Source: an uncultured Eubacterium sp. (GTDB taxonomy: Bacteria > Bacillota > Clostridia > Lachnospirales > Lachnospiraceae). Taken from it: DNA of 64,000 bases. Below, piece by piece: positions 34,123 to 43,220 of the stretch; position 1 is the stretch's first letter; each line of letters begins with the position of its first letter. The stretch lies in NCBI GenBank assembly GCA_910577225.1, contig CAJTMV010000005.1:1-64000 (forward strand), read 5' to 3'. The translations under genes and the position numbers were made by a program. Under the pieces are notes generated by a model. It was not told the DNA's origin. It saw only the letters and a program-made list of their open reading frames with translations, and searched no databases.

Positions 34123-35352
34123 TTAAGCTCGGTAATTCACTTTCATAAATTTCTTTTTGCCGCGTTTGATAATAAATTCATCTGTATCAAAATCGTCTGC
34201 AGTATAACATTTACGGACGTCCGTTATTTTTTCATTATTGACAGTTACGCCTCCCTGTTCGATTGCACGGCGTCCTTCTGAACGGCTGGATACAAGTTCT
34301 GTCTTCACAAGGAGCGAAATCAGATCGATCGAACCGTCTGTCAGATCTTCAGAGGATAAATCACAGGCCGGCATATCCGATTTATTTCCGCCTCCGGCAA
34401 ATAGAGCACGTGCGCCGTTTTGGGCTTTTTGAGCTTCCTGTTCGCCATGTACCAGTTTGGTAAGTTCAAATGCAAGTATTTCTTTTGCTGTATTTAACTG
34501 GCTCCCCTGCCAGAGATCCATTTCATCGATCTGTTCCAAAGGAAGGAACGTAAGCATCCGCAGACATTTCAGGACATCAGAATCAGATACATTTCTCCAG
34601 TACTGGTAAAAATCGAATGGAGAGGTCTTGTCAGGATCCAGCCAGACAGCTCCGGACTGCGTTTTTCCCATTTTTTTCCCTTCGGAATTTAATAACAGGT
34701 TAATCGTCATGGCGTAGGCATCTTTGCCAAGTTTCCGACGTATTAACTCTGTCCCTCCCAGCATGTTGCTCCACTGATCATCTCCGCCAAACTGCATATT
34801 ACATCCGTATTTTTGGAAAAGTGTATAAAAATCGTAACTTTGCATAATCATATAGTTGAATTCCAGAAAACTCAGTCCTTTTTCCATACGCTGTTTATAA
34901 CATTCCGCAGTCAGCATACGGTTTACGCTGAAATGTGCGCCGACTTCACGCAGTACTTCAATGTAATTTAAATCCATCAGCCAGTCGGCGTTATTGACCA
35001 TCATGGCTTTATCTTCGGAAAAGTCAATGAAACAGCTCATTTGCTTTTTAAAACAGTCACAGTTATGCTGAATAATTTCTGGCGTCATCATCTGACGCAT
35101 ATCGGTACGACCGGATGGATCTCCAATCATCGCGGTACCGCCGCCAATCAGAGCGATCGGCTTGTTGCCAGCCATCTGGAGACGTTTCATAAGACACAGA
35201 GCCATAAAGTGTCCGACGTGCAGGCTGTCAGCAGTAGGATCAAAACCAATGTAAAAGACAGCTTTACCGTTATTGACCAGATCTTTAATTTCCTGTTCAT
35301 CGGTTACCTGGGCGATAAGGCCGCGGGCAGTTAATTCTTCGTATAACGTCAT
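34123..35352 (-). CDS. tyrS: Tyrosyl-tRNA synthetase
   Basis: A 409-residue class I synthetase that charges tRNA-Tyr. HIGH-type motif is DSLHVGHFM near residue 40; KMSKS-type motif is KKMGKTQSG near residue 232; YIGFDPTAD and the Tyr-binding block YDFYTLFQKYGCNMQFGGDDQWSN are typical. The C-terminus is an S4 RNA-binding domain (VKTELVSSRSEGRRAIEQGGV). GAAAGGAAAA precedes the ATG. Expression should be controlled by the T-box leader just upstream, whose specifier codon is a Tyr codon. Confidence 0.97.
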   Translation of the reverse strand: MTLYEELTARGLIAQVTDEQEIKDLVNNGKAVFYIGFDPTADSLHVGHFMALCLMKRLQMAGNKPIALIGGGTAMIGDPSGRTDMRQMMTPEIIQHNCDCFKKQMSCFIDFSEDKAMMVNNADWLMDLNYIEVLREVGAHFSVNRMLTAECYKQRMEKGLSFLEFNYMIMQSYDFYTLFQKYGCNMQFGGDDQWSNMLGGTELIRRKLGKDAYAMTINLLLNSEGKKMGKTQSGAVWLDPDKTSPFDFYQYWRNVSDSDVLKCLRMLTFLPLEQIDEMDLWQGSQLNTAKEILAFELTKLVHGEQEAQKAQNGARALFAGGGNKSDMPACDLSSEDLTDGSIDLISLLVKTELVSSRSEGRRAIEQGGVTVNNEKITDVRKCYTADDFDTDEFIIKRGKKKFMKVNYRA

Positions 35353-35422
35353 AATTATTTTCCTTTCTGAATGCGGGTAAGGAACGGAATGTGTCTGCTG
35401 CAGAAAGATCCTGTTTCTGCAA

Positions 35423-35710
35423 TAAAAAATCGCCCTTACAGATCAAATGATCGATAAGGACGAGATCATATTCCCGTGTTACCACCTTAATTTACAGTTT
35501 ATTCACATAAACTGTCTCTCTAAGTATCATATAATACTTTAACACGATAACGGGTGTCAATCCGTTGCAGCCTACTAAAAATGGTTCGGTGCACAGCTCG
35601 GGGATGTATTCATAACAAAGCGTCTCATGCACCTCTCATCGACCGGTTGCTTTCTGTATGTTTATCTCTGTTATTACTTGTTCCTGTCACAGCTTTTTTA
35701 TATTGGGTTA
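35423..35710 (-). ncRNA. T-box riboswitch (Tyr) in the tyrS leader
   Basis: Read on the minus strand. Stem I begins with AAGTAATAACAGAG (AGTA loop-E half), and the other half GAA is followed at once by TAC, a tyrosine codon, in GAATACATCC. The T-box AAGGTGGTAACACGGG lies at plus 35472-35487. A terminator CGTCCTTA...TAAGGGCG with a T-run spans plus 35423-35462. Uncharged tRNA-Tyr should bind specifier and T-box and favour the antiterminator, turning tyrS on when tyrosine is scarce. Confidence 0.92.
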
Positions 35711-35716
35711 TATTGC

Positions 35717-35745
35717 ATTATAGAAAGTAAAGAAGGAAATGTCAA
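35717..35745 (-). promoter_or_regulatory. Consensus promoter of the tyrS T-box transcript
   Basis: On the minus strand TTGACA (plus 35740-35745), 17-bp spacer, TATAAT (plus 35717-35722): a perfect sigma-A match. Confidence 0.92.
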
Positions 35746-35769
35746 GTAAAAAGTGAGAAATATTAAACG

Positions 35770-35798
35770 TTGACAAATAATATTATATATTATATAAT
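35770..35798 (+). promoter_or_regulatory. Consensus promoter of the zinc-ribbon gene
   Basis: TTGACA (35770-35775), 17-bp spacer, TATAAT (35793-35798). It diverges from the tyrS promoter 25 bp away. The transcript would have a leader of about 150 bases. Confidence 0.88.
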
Positions 35799-35952
35799 AT
35801 TGGATATTAAATAATAAGGATAGGAGGATAAAATATAACCTTTCTCAACTGCAAATTCATATTGCAAATTACGGATGCACATATTATAATGGCATATAGT
35901 AAGCCACTAACACATAACATTTCAAAAATGAAGTGTGGAAAGGATGGATAAC

Positions 35953-36534
35953 ATGGAATTGTTCGATAAATTAGGAGATACGATCGTATCGGTATCAAAA
36001 GATGCGACACAGAAAGCAAAAGATATTTCAGATCGTGCCAGAATACGCATGGAAATACGTTCCAAACAGGATTATTTAAATAAGCTGTATCTGGAGATTG
36101 GCAAGATTTATTATGATGCACATAAAGATGATGAAGAAAAAGAATTTAAAGAGCAGATGCTGCTTGCAAAAGACGCGCTGGAAGTGATCGAGGAGCTGAA
36201 TCAGCAGTTAGGGCAGATTAAAGGGATGGTAAGATGCGCGGTCTGCGGTCAGGATATGTCGATGGAAGCCGATTACTGCAGTAAATGCGGAAGTAAGCTG
36301 GTGAAGCCTGAGAAAGAGACGGTGGACGAGAGTTTTGATACTGATGAATCATCCGCAGAAGAAGGCACGGATGTACAGAATAAAGATGACGTTCAGGATG
36401 AAACGGTCGGCGCTGCAGATGAAATTGTTTCAGAAACACCTGATTCAGAGGCAGACAGTTTGTCAGGCGAAGAGACAACTGCAGATACAGAGGCAGTAGT
36501 TTTAAATAAAGAGCAATCTTCCGATTTATTTTAA
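35953..36534 (+). CDS. Zinc-ribbon protein with helical N-terminus and acidic tail
   Basis: A 193-residue soluble protein. Residues 1-90 are helical and amphipathic (ELFDKLGDTIVSVSKDATQKAKD). Residues about 94-118 form a zinc ribbon, CAVCGQ then CSKCGSK. The remaining 70 residues are very acidic and probably disordered. This layout is common in Firmicute zinc-ribbon proteins of unknown role. The ATG at 35953 is chosen because AAAGGATGG sits at proper distance; GTG 35935 and ATG 35944 are in frame but badly spaced. Its last codons are part of a 107-bp tandem duplication that continues downstream. Confidence 0.75.
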   Translation: MELFDKLGDTIVSVSKDATQKAKDISDRARIRMEIRSKQDYLNKLYLEIGKIYYDAHKDDEEKEFKEQMLLAKDALEVIEELNQQLGQIKGMVRCAVCGQDMSMEADYCSKCGSKLVKPEKETVDESFDTDESSAEEGTDVQNKDDVQDETVGAADEIVSETPDSEADSLSGEETTADTEAVVLNKEQSSDLF

Positions 36535-36731
36535 GTGAATAAGCAGATCTCGCACCGGTTATATTTGAATAACCGACAGATACGTCAAATTCATTTAGAT
36601 ATTAAATATCGAGGGCAAAAGATTCTAACGACTTATTTTAAACGAATGAGTCAGATATCACGTCGACTGTATTTGAACAACCGGCAGATATGGCAAATCC
36701 ATTGAGATATTTAAATATCGAAGGAAAGATA
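36526..36731 (+). repeat. Two tandem copies of a roughly 107-bp sequence
   Basis: TTATTTTAA at 36526 recurs at 36633, and matched blocks keep the same 107-bp spacing: AACCG-CAGATA, CAAAT-CATT-AGATATT and AAATATCGA. About three quarters of positions agree. The first copy includes the stop codon of the zinc-ribbon gene. The 274-bp gap before metG holds nothing else I can name. Confidence 0.8.
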
Positions 36732-36808
36732 TGGTCGAAAAAAGATCGGGCCAAAAATGGCACTGAAAAAACAGATTACATGTCAGGGAAAGGTTATAGG
36801 AATCAGAT

Positions 36809-38770
36809 ATGAGCAGTAAAGGCAATTATTATATGACAACGGCGATTGCGTATGCATCCGGCAAGCCGCATATCGGTAATACTTACGAAATCGTGCTGGC
36901 AGATGCTATCGCGCGTTTTAAAAGGCAGGAAGGTTACGAAGTATTTTTCCAGACCGGAACAGATGAGCATGGACAGAAAATTGAACAAAAAGCTCAGGAA
37001 GCTGGTATTACGCCAAAAGAATATGTAGATCAGGTAGCAGATGAAATTAAAAAAATCTGGGATCTGATGAATTGTTCTTACGATAAATTTATTCGTACTA
37101 CGGATCATGATCACGAAAAACAGGTGCAGAAAATATTTCGGAAACTATATGACAAAGGAGACATCTATAAAGGTTCGTATCAGGGAATGTATTGTACGCC
37201 TTGCGAGTCGTTCTGGACAGAGTCGCAGTTAGCAGATGGAAAATGTCCGGATTGCGGGCGTGAAGTTAAGCCTGCAAAGGAAGAAGCATATTTTTTTAAG
37301 ATGAGTAAATATGCGGATCGTTTAATTGCGCATATTAACGAACATCCGGAGTTTATACAGCCGGTATCCAGAAAAAATGAGATGATGAATAATTTCCTGC
37401 TGCCTGGACTACAGGATCTGTGTGTGTCAAGAACGTCCTTTGACTGGGGAATTCCGGTTGACTTTGACGATAAACATGTAATCTATGTATGGCTCGATGC
37501 GCTTACAAACTATATTACAGGTATCGGATATGAATGCGACGGTACGTCCGGAGAAATGTTTGCAAAAAACTGGCCGGCGGATTTGCACCTGATCGGAAAA
37601 GATATTATTCGATTTCATACGATTTACTGGCCAATTTTCCTGATGGCTCTGGATCTTCCTCTGCCGAAGCAGATCTTTGGTCATCCGTGGCTGATACAGA
37701 GCGATGGTAAAATGAGTAAATCCAAAGGAAATGTGCTTTATGCGGATGAACTGGCGGATTTCTTTGGGATCGATGCCGTTCGGTTTTTTGTACTGCACGA
37801 GATGCCGTTTGACAATGACGGGCTGATTTCCTGGGAGCTGATTGTGGAACGCCTGAATTCAGAACTGGCTAATACGCTTGGAAATCTGGTGAATCGGACG
37901 ATTTCCATGAGCAATAAGTATTTTGATGGAATCGTATCTGCGACCGGCGTGACAGAGGAACCAGACGCAGACTTAAAAGAGGTGGTAACGCAAACGGCAG
38001 GCAAGGTGTGCGCGAAAATGGCCGATCTGCGTGTTGCAGACGCGATTACCGAGATCTTTCATTTATTCAAAAGATGTAATAAATATATCGATGAGACAAC
38101 GCCATGGTTACTTGCAAAAGAAGAAGCAAAAAAACCGCGTTTATCAGAAGTGATGTACAATCTGACAGAAAGTATTACGATTGGCACGACTTTGCTGAAA
38201 AGTTTTATGCCTGATACTGCGGAAAAAATTTTCCAACAGTTAAATACAAAAGAAGTGCCGTTTGATTGTCTTGACACGTTTGGAAATTATAAGAGTGGCA
38301 CGAAAGTAACCGAAAAGCCGGAAATATTGTTTGCACGGCTGGATATCAAAGAAGTAATGGAACGTGTCGAAGCGCTGCATCCGCAGGCGGAGGAAGAACA
38401 GGTATCTGAAACAGACGAACCTGTGATCGATATAGAAGCAAAACCGGAAATTACCTTTGATGACTTTGAAAAAATGCAGTTTCAGGTTGGTGAAATTATA
38501 GAATGCAAGGCAGTTGAAAAATCGAAAAAGCTGCTTTGTTCCCAGGTGAAAATCGGAACGCAGGTGAAGCAGATCGTATCCGGAATACGCAAGCACTATA
38601 CGCCTGAAGAGATGGTTGGTAAAAAGGTTATGGTTCTTGTTAATCTTAAACCGGCAAAGCTGGCAGGAGTATTATCAGAAGGCATGTTATTATGTGCAGA
38701 GGATGAAAACGGAGAACTGGCTTTGATGATACCGGAAAAGAAGATGCCATCCGGAGCTGAGATTTGTTAA
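36809..38770 (+). CDS. metG: Methionyl-tRNA synthetase
   Basis: A 653-residue class I synthetase charging tRNA-Met. HIGH motif is KPHIGN at residues 19-24. A zinc knuckle with CTPCES and CPDCGR lies near residues 130-152. KMSKSKGNV lies near residue 300. The C-terminal 105 residues form a tRNA-binding OB-fold domain (DFEKMQFQVGEIIECKAVEKSKKLL in parts, then VLVNLKPAKLAGVLSEGMLLCAE), which also aids dimerisation. Length is usual for the two-domain form. The ribosome-binding site is weak. A hairpin without a T-run follows at 38791-38830. Confidence 0.97.
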   Translation: MSSKGNYYMTTAIAYASGKPHIGNTYEIVLADAIARFKRQEGYEVFFQTGTDEHGQKIEQKAQEAGITPKEYVDQVADEIKKIWDLMNCSYDKFIRTTDHDHEKQVQKIFRKLYDKGDIYKGSYQGMYCTPCESFWTESQLADGKCPDCGREVKPAKEEAYFFKMSKYADRLIAHINEHPEFIQPVSRKNEMMNNFLLPGLQDLCVSRTSFDWGIPVDFDDKHVIYVWLDALTNYITGIGYECDGTSGEMFAKNWPADLHLIGKDIIRFHTIYWPIFLMALDLPLPKQIFGHPWLIQSDGKMSKSKGNVLYADELADFFGIDAVRFFVLHEMPFDNDGLISWELIVERLNSELANTLGNLVNRTISMSNKYFDGIVSATGVTEEPDADLKEVVTQTAGKVCAKMADLRVADAITEIFHLFKRCNKYIDETTPWLLAKEEAKKPRLSEVMYNLTESITIGTTLLKSFMPDTAEKIFQQLNTKEVPFDCLDTFGNYKSGTKVTEKPEILFARLDIKEVMERVEALHPQAEEEQVSETDEPVIDIEAKPEITFDDFEKMQFQVGEIIECKAVEKSKKLLCSQVKIGTQVKQIVSGIRKHYTPEEMVGKKVMVLVNLKPAKLAGVLSEGMLLCAEDENGELALMIPEKKMPSGAEIC

Positions 38771-38790
38771 ATTTGTATAGAACGAAATGG

Positions 38791-38830
38791 GATTCCCGGA
38801 AACATGTAAAAGTTCATGTTCCGGGAATTC
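38791..38830 (+). terminator. Possible weak terminator after metG
   Basis: GATTCCCGGAAACATG (38791-38806) pairs with CATGTTCCGGGAATTC (38815-38830) with one bulge. No T-run follows, so read-through into tatD is likely. Confidence 0.45.
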
Positions 38831-38899
38831 TTAGGTACAAACCGGTAATATCTGGAATATGGCAGCGACTTTCAGGAAGGAAGATGCAGGTAAAGATAT

Positions 38900-39691
38900 A
38901 TGATTTTTGAGACACATGCACATTATGAGGATGAACAATTTGACACAGACAGAGAAGAACTGCTTGGATCCATGAAGCAGCATGGAATATCTGCGATTGT
39001 TAACGTCGGGTCGTCTCTGGATACGGTAAAAAAAAGTATCTGTCTGGCTGAGAAATATGATTTTATCTATGCGGCAACAGGGATACATCCAAGCGATACA
39101 GACGATCTGGACGAAGCTGGATTCGAATGGCTGAGAAAGCAGTCGACACATGAAAAAACGGTTGCAATTGGCGAGATTGGTCTGGATTATTACTGGCATA
39201 AAGAGGAAGAAATTCGCAAAAGGCAGCGCGAATGGTTTTACCGACAGCTGGAACTTGCGAAAGAAAGGAATCTTCCGGTAATTATTCATTCCAGAGACGC
39301 CGCAGAAGATACACTTCAGATTATGAAAGAAGCATATCAAATGCAAATCCCCGGGGTGATTCATTGCTTTTCTTATTCTGCTCAGATTGCTGAAGAGTAT
39401 GTTCGAATGGGATATTATATTGGCGTGGGAGGAGTAGTTACGTTTAAAAATGCTAAAAAATTAAAAGAAGTCGTAGCCAGGATACCTCTGGAATATCTGT
39501 TGCTGGAAACGGATTGTCCTTATATGGCCCCGGAACCATATCGGGGGAAACGAAACAGTTCGCTTTATCTGCCTTATGTTGCAGAAGAAATTGCTAAGAT
39601 AAAAGGAATCACGAAGCAGGAAGTAATCGATGTAACAGAGCGGAATGCAAGAAGAATGTATCGGATGGATGAAACAAGATCTGATAACTGA
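38900..39691 (+). CDS. tatD: TatD family metal-dependent hydrolase
   Basis: A 263-residue TIM-barrel hydrolase of the TatD DNase family. Metal-binding residues are visible: HAHYEDEQFD at the N-terminus, GEIGLDYYW near residue 93, HSRDA near 131, HCFSYS near 155 and ETDCPYMAPEP near 206. Family members act as metal-dependent nucleases, with exonuclease and quality-control roles proposed. It follows metG and precedes rsmA, the usual Firmicute order metG-tatD-rnmV-rsmA, but the ribonuclease M5 gene rnmV is not between them. Confidence 0.95.
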   Translation: MIFETHAHYEDEQFDTDREELLGSMKQHGISAIVNVGSSLDTVKKSICLAEKYDFIYAATGIHPSDTDDLDEAGFEWLRKQSTHEKTVAIGEIGLDYYWHKEEEIRKRQREWFYRQLELAKERNLPVIIHSRDAAEDTLQIMKEAYQMQIPGVIHCFSYSAQIAEEYVRMGYYIGVGGVVTFKNAKKLKEVVARIPLEYLLLETDCPYMAPEPYRGKRNSSLYLPYVAEEIAKIKGITKQEVIDVTERNARRMYRMDETRSDN

Positions 39692-39721
39692 TACGTCGTT
39701 ATTTTATATGGAAAGGAATAC

Positions 39722-40594
39722 ATGGGAGAATTAATACAACCGCAAAAGACAGCTGAGGTCCTGCAAAAATATAAATTTACTTTTCAAAAAAAATATGGAC
39801 AAAATTTTTTAATCGATTCGCATGTCATGCATAAAATCATTACTGCCGCGGCGATTACCAAAGAGGAATTTATACTGGAAATCGGACCCGGAATCGGTAC
39901 GATGACGCAGTTTCTTTGCGAACATGCCAGATTTGTTACTGCAGTGGAGATAGATCAGAATCTGATTCCGATCTTGCATGAAACGTTAAGCTGTTATCCT
40001 AATGTGAATATTGTTAATGCTGATATTTTAAAAACGGATATCAGAAAATTGGCAGAAGAAAAAAATAACGGACAACCGATCAAAGTCGTGGCAAATCTGC
40101 CTTATTACATTACGACGCCAATTATTATGGGATTATTTGAAAGCCATGTGCCTTTGACAAGCGTAACGGTAATGGTACAAAAAGAAGTGGCAGACCGCAT
40201 GAAGGCCGGGCCGGGAACAAAGGATTACGGAGCTTTGTCTCTTGCGGTACAATATTATGCAAATCCTGTAATTGCAGCCAACGTACCTCCAAATTGCTTT
40301 ATGCCAAGGCCAAAGGTGGGGAGTGCCGTTATTTGTCTGGAATGTCATAAAGAACCTCCTGTTCAGGTAAAAGATGAAAAACTGATGTTTGATCTGATAC
40401 GGGCGTCTTTTAATCAGCGCAGAAAAACACTGGTAAACGGATTAAATAATTTTCCAAATATCCCGTTAGCAAAAGAACAGATTCAAGACTGTATTACATC
40501 GCTTGGCATGCCTTGTTCCATACGGGGTGAAATGCTTACACTGGAACAGTTCGCTCTTTTGACAGATGCTGTTTTTGACCGGTTACACGGTTAG
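39722..40594 (+). CDS. rsmA: 16S rRNA dimethyladenosine transferase
   Basis: A 290-residue SAM-dependent methyltransferase (KsgA) that dimethylates two adjacent adenosines near the 3' end of 16S rRNA. FKKYGQNFL-like KKYGQNFLIDSHV, SAM-binding LEIGPGIGTMTQFL and catalytic NLPYYITTPI are all present. The C-terminal helical domain begins after VGSAVICLE. GAAAGGAA precedes the ATG. It lies 30 bases after tatD and is likely co-transcribed. Confidence 0.97.
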   Translation: MGELIQPQKTAEVLQKYKFTFQKKYGQNFLIDSHVMHKIITAAAITKEEFILEIGPGIGTMTQFLCEHARFVTAVEIDQNLIPILHETLSCYPNVNIVNADILKTDIRKLAEEKNNGQPIKVVANLPYYITTPIIMGLFESHVPLTSVTVMVQKEVADRMKAGPGTKDYGALSLAVQYYANPVIAANVPPNCFMPRPKVGSAVICLECHKEPPVQVKDEKLMFDLIRASFNQRRKTLVNGLNNFPNIPLAKEQIQDCITSLGMPCSIRGEMLTLEQFALLTDAVFDRLHG

Positions 40595-40654
40595 CAGACA
40601 GTATGATTTTAGCAAACGGTCATTTTTGAAGTTGCGGCTGCATATAATGATCGT

Positions 40655-41554
40655 ATGATGGAAAAAATAAAAACTTTAGTATCTCTTATTATAATTATTA
40701 TATGCCTGCCATATCTTGTTACTTTCGTCGTACAGGGTGATTTTATGAACGATTCCGGACAGGAGAACGTCTCGGATAATCTGCAGAGTGAAGACACGGA
40801 GCGACTGATTCTGACAATTGCAAATGAAATACCCGTGATTTATGAAGAAGAGGCTTTAAAGGCGCAGGCTGTAATTGCAAGAACAAACTTTGAATATGCA
40901 AAAGAACATGATCAGGCGGAACCGGAATGTCTAACAAGGGAAGAGCTGCGCGATCGTTTTGGGAATAAAGATTTTCAAAAATATTATGAACGGTTGAAAA
41001 ACTGTGTGGAAGAGACCGCGGGACAAATTATCACTTATAAAGAAAACGTCATTCAGCTGCCCTATCATTTTGTCAGTGCGGGAAAGACCAGGAAACTGGA
41101 AGATGCCGACAGTAAGAAAAATTCCGCTTATATAAAATCAGTCTCCAGCATGTCAGATCTTGGAAGCGAACATTTTTTAAAAGTTGAATTTTATACGAAA
41201 AAGCAGTTTTGCAATAAATTAAAATCTGCGTTTCCGGATCTTCAGTTTTCGGAAGATTCGCTCGATCAGACTGCATCTGTTGTGAAACGAGATCAGGCTT
41301 CTTATGTACTTACGGTTCAGCTGCCCGGGAAAAAAATCAGCGGCGAACAATTTAAAAATGCATTTTCACTAAATTCAACCTGCTTTTCACTCAAAGAAGT
41401 AGACGATCAGATACGTATTGTTACAAAAGGATACGGACAAGGCTATGGCATGAGTCAGTATGGTGCAAATGAGATGGCGAAAGAAGGCAGCAGTTATGAA
41501 CAGATTCTAAATTACTATTATTCCGGAATAGATATCACGAATCACGAACAATAA
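40655..41554 (+). CDS. spoIID: SpoIID/LytB-type sporulation protein
   Basis: A 299-residue protein with one N-terminal membrane segment (about 8-27) and a SpoIID domain. SpoIID is a lytic transglycosylase that trims glycan strands during engulfment. The expected catalytic Glu is in EEEALKAQAVIARTNF near residue 65, and the C-terminal signature reads GYGQGYGMSQYGANEMA, where many homologues have GHG instead of GQG. No good ribosome-binding site precedes the ATG, so the exact start is uncertain. It implies an endospore-forming host. Confidence 0.88.
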   Translation: MMEKIKTLVSLIIIIICLPYLVTFVVQGDFMNDSGQENVSDNLQSEDTERLILTIANEIPVIYEEEALKAQAVIARTNFEYAKEHDQAEPECLTREELRDRFGNKDFQKYYERLKNCVEETAGQIITYKENVIQLPYHFVSAGKTRKLEDADSKKNSAYIKSVSSMSDLGSEHFLKVEFYTKKQFCNKLKSAFPDLQFSEDSLDQTASVVKRDQASYVLTVQLPGKKISGEQFKNAFSLNSTCFSLKEVDDQIRIVTKGYGQGYGMSQYGANEMAKEGSSYEQILNYYYSGIDITNHEQ

Positions 41555-41623
41555 ACAGGTTCAGGGAATAGTATCGATGCTGGCAGCATACATATACAAT
41601 AATTGAACAAACAGGACTCGTTT

Positions 41624-42151
41624 ATGAAGCTGCTTATCTTTTTATCCAATACAATTATTCCTCTGCTTATTTTTTACATTGTAGGAACCGGTTTACTGCA
41701 AAAGCAGAATATTTATGAACAATTTATTCATGGCGCGGAAGATGGATTTCGTACAGTTATTAAAATTATGCCTACTCTGATCGGTCTGATGGTCGCTGTT
41801 GGAATTTTACGTGCGTCTGGCCTGCTGGATGCAGTTTCAGCAGCGATTGGAACAGTGATTCATGAAAATGTTATTCCGGGAGAAGTAATACCAGTATTTG
41901 TTGTACGATTGTTTTCCAATTCGGCGGCAACCGGACTTGTGCTCGATATATTCAAAAAGTATGGAACAGATTCTGTTCAGGGATATATTTGTTCGATTAT
42001 GATGAGTTCTACTGAAACAGTGTTTTATACAATGTCTGTTTATTTTATGTCTGTTAAAGTAAAAAAAACGCGATGGACACTGGCAGGAGCCATGATTGCA
42101 GCGATCACAGGAGCAGTGGTAAGCGTAGTACTGGCAAAATATCTGATATAA
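41624..42151 (+). CDS. spmB: Spore maturation protein B
   Basis: A 175-residue integral membrane protein with four to five hydrophobic segments, matching SpmB, needed in Bacillus for full spore-core dehydration and heat resistance. Conserved blocks include GAEDGFRTVIKIMPTLIGLMVA, VVRLFSNSAATGLVLDIF and MMSSTETVFYTMSVYF. The ATG at 41624 has AGGA at suitable spacing; an upstream TTG at 41603 is less likely. Its usual neighbour spmA is not beside it. Confidence 0.92.
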   Translation: MKLLIFLSNTIIPLLIFYIVGTGLLQKQNIYEQFIHGAEDGFRTVIKIMPTLIGLMVAVGILRASGLLDAVSAAIGTVIHENVIPGEVIPVFVVRLFSNSAATGLVLDIFKKYGTDSVQGYICSIMMSSTETVFYTMSVYFMSVKVKKTRWTLAGAMIAAITGAVVSVVLAKYLI

Positions 42152-42185
42152 CATCGTGAACAATCGAAAGAAAGAAGGATCAATC

Positions 42186-42914
42186 ATGACGAAAGAAGCA
42201 GTTGTACAGTTACAAAATATGATCGAAGCATCTGATAATATCGTATTTTTTGGAGGCGCCGGTGTGTCTACAGAAAGCGGCATACCTGATTTTAGAAGTG
42301 TGGATGGGTTGTATAACCAAAAATACGATTATCCGCCGGAAACGATTTTAAGTCATTCATTTTATATGAGCCATACTGAAGAATTTTATCGTTTTTATCA
42401 TGATAAAATGTTGTGTCTCGATGCAAAGCCAAACGCGGCACATTTAAAGCTGGCGGAACTGGAACAGGCAGGAAAACTGAAAGCGGTAATTACACAAAAT
42501 ATCGACGGGCTTCATCAGATGGCAGGCAGCAGGGAAGTACTTGAACTGCATGGCAGCGTTCATCGTAATTACTGCAGAAAATGCGCGAAATTATTTGACG
42601 CGGCTTATATGAAAAATCAGACGGGAGTACCGCGCTGCGATGAGTGTGGCGGAGATATTAAGCCGGATGTTGTGTTATATGAAGAAGGATTGGACACACA
42701 GACGATGCAAAAATCACAGATGTATTTATCAGAGGCAGATGTGCTGATCATCGGAGGTACTTCACTGGCAGTCTATCCCGCTGCAGGACTGATCGATTAT
42801 TACAGAGGCAATAAACTGGTACTAATTAACAAGTCGGCAACTCCAATGGACAAGCGTGCAGATCTTTTGATACAGGGAAACATTGGGGAAATATTTGCAG
42901 CAATAAAAATATAA
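42186..42914 (+). CDS. cobB: Sir2-type NAD-dependent protein deacylase
   Basis: A 242-residue sirtuin that removes acyl groups from lysine using NAD+. NAD-binding FGGAGVSTESGIPDFR near residue 20, TQNIDGLH near residue 105, catalytic His in ELHGSVH and a four-Cys zinc site (CRKC, CDEC) are all present. AGAAGGA lies ahead of the ATG at 42186; the earlier in-frame ATG at 42156 begins four bases after spmB and has no ribosome-binding site. Confidence 0.95.
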   Translation: MTKEAVVQLQNMIEASDNIVFFGGAGVSTESGIPDFRSVDGLYNQKYDYPPETILSHSFYMSHTEEFYRFYHDKMLCLDAKPNAAHLKLAELEQAGKLKAVITQNIDGLHQMAGSREVLELHGSVHRNYCRKCAKLFDAAYMKNQTGVPRCDECGGDIKPDVVLYEEGLDTQTMQKSQMYLSEADVLIIGGTSLAVYPAAGLIDYYRGNKLVLINKSATPMDKRADLLIQGNIGEIFAAIKI

Positions 42915-42936
42915 AAACGGAAAAGGGACGGGTTCA

Positions 42937-43137
42937 ATGGATATCAATCCAGGCGATATTCTCAAATTAAAGAAAAAACATCCATGCGGCAGCTTTGAAT
43001 GGGAAGTATTACGGACAGGCGCTGATTTTCGGCTAAAGTGTACCGGGTGCGGCCATCAGATTATGATTGCCAGAAGTCAGGCAGAAAAAAATGTAAAAAA
43101 AATCAAAAAACGGCTTGCAAATAATGAATATTCATGA
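42937..43137 (+). CDS. DUF951 family small protein
   Basis: A 66-residue protein with KKKHPCGSFEWEVLRTGADFRLKC and CTGCGHQIMIAR, the DUF951 pattern of three conserved cysteines. It is found in most Firmicutes just upstream of rpsF or near ychF; function is unknown. Metal binding or RNA binding is possible. It starts 22 bases after the sirtuin gene. Confidence 0.9.
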   Translation: MDINPGDILKLKKKHPCGSFEWEVLRTGADFRLKCTGCGHQIMIARSQAEKNVKKIKKRLANNEYS

Positions 43138-43220
43138 TATCATCTATATTCGTGATATGATAAATTCCTTGCTTTTTCCAACAGGAAAAGGCCAAGAGAC
43201 CAAAAGGAGGTACAATTCGC

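Noticed and set aside
43138..43220. S6:S18 autoregulatory leader before rpsF
   Set aside because: A hairpin exists, but I could not find the conserved features of the known motif.
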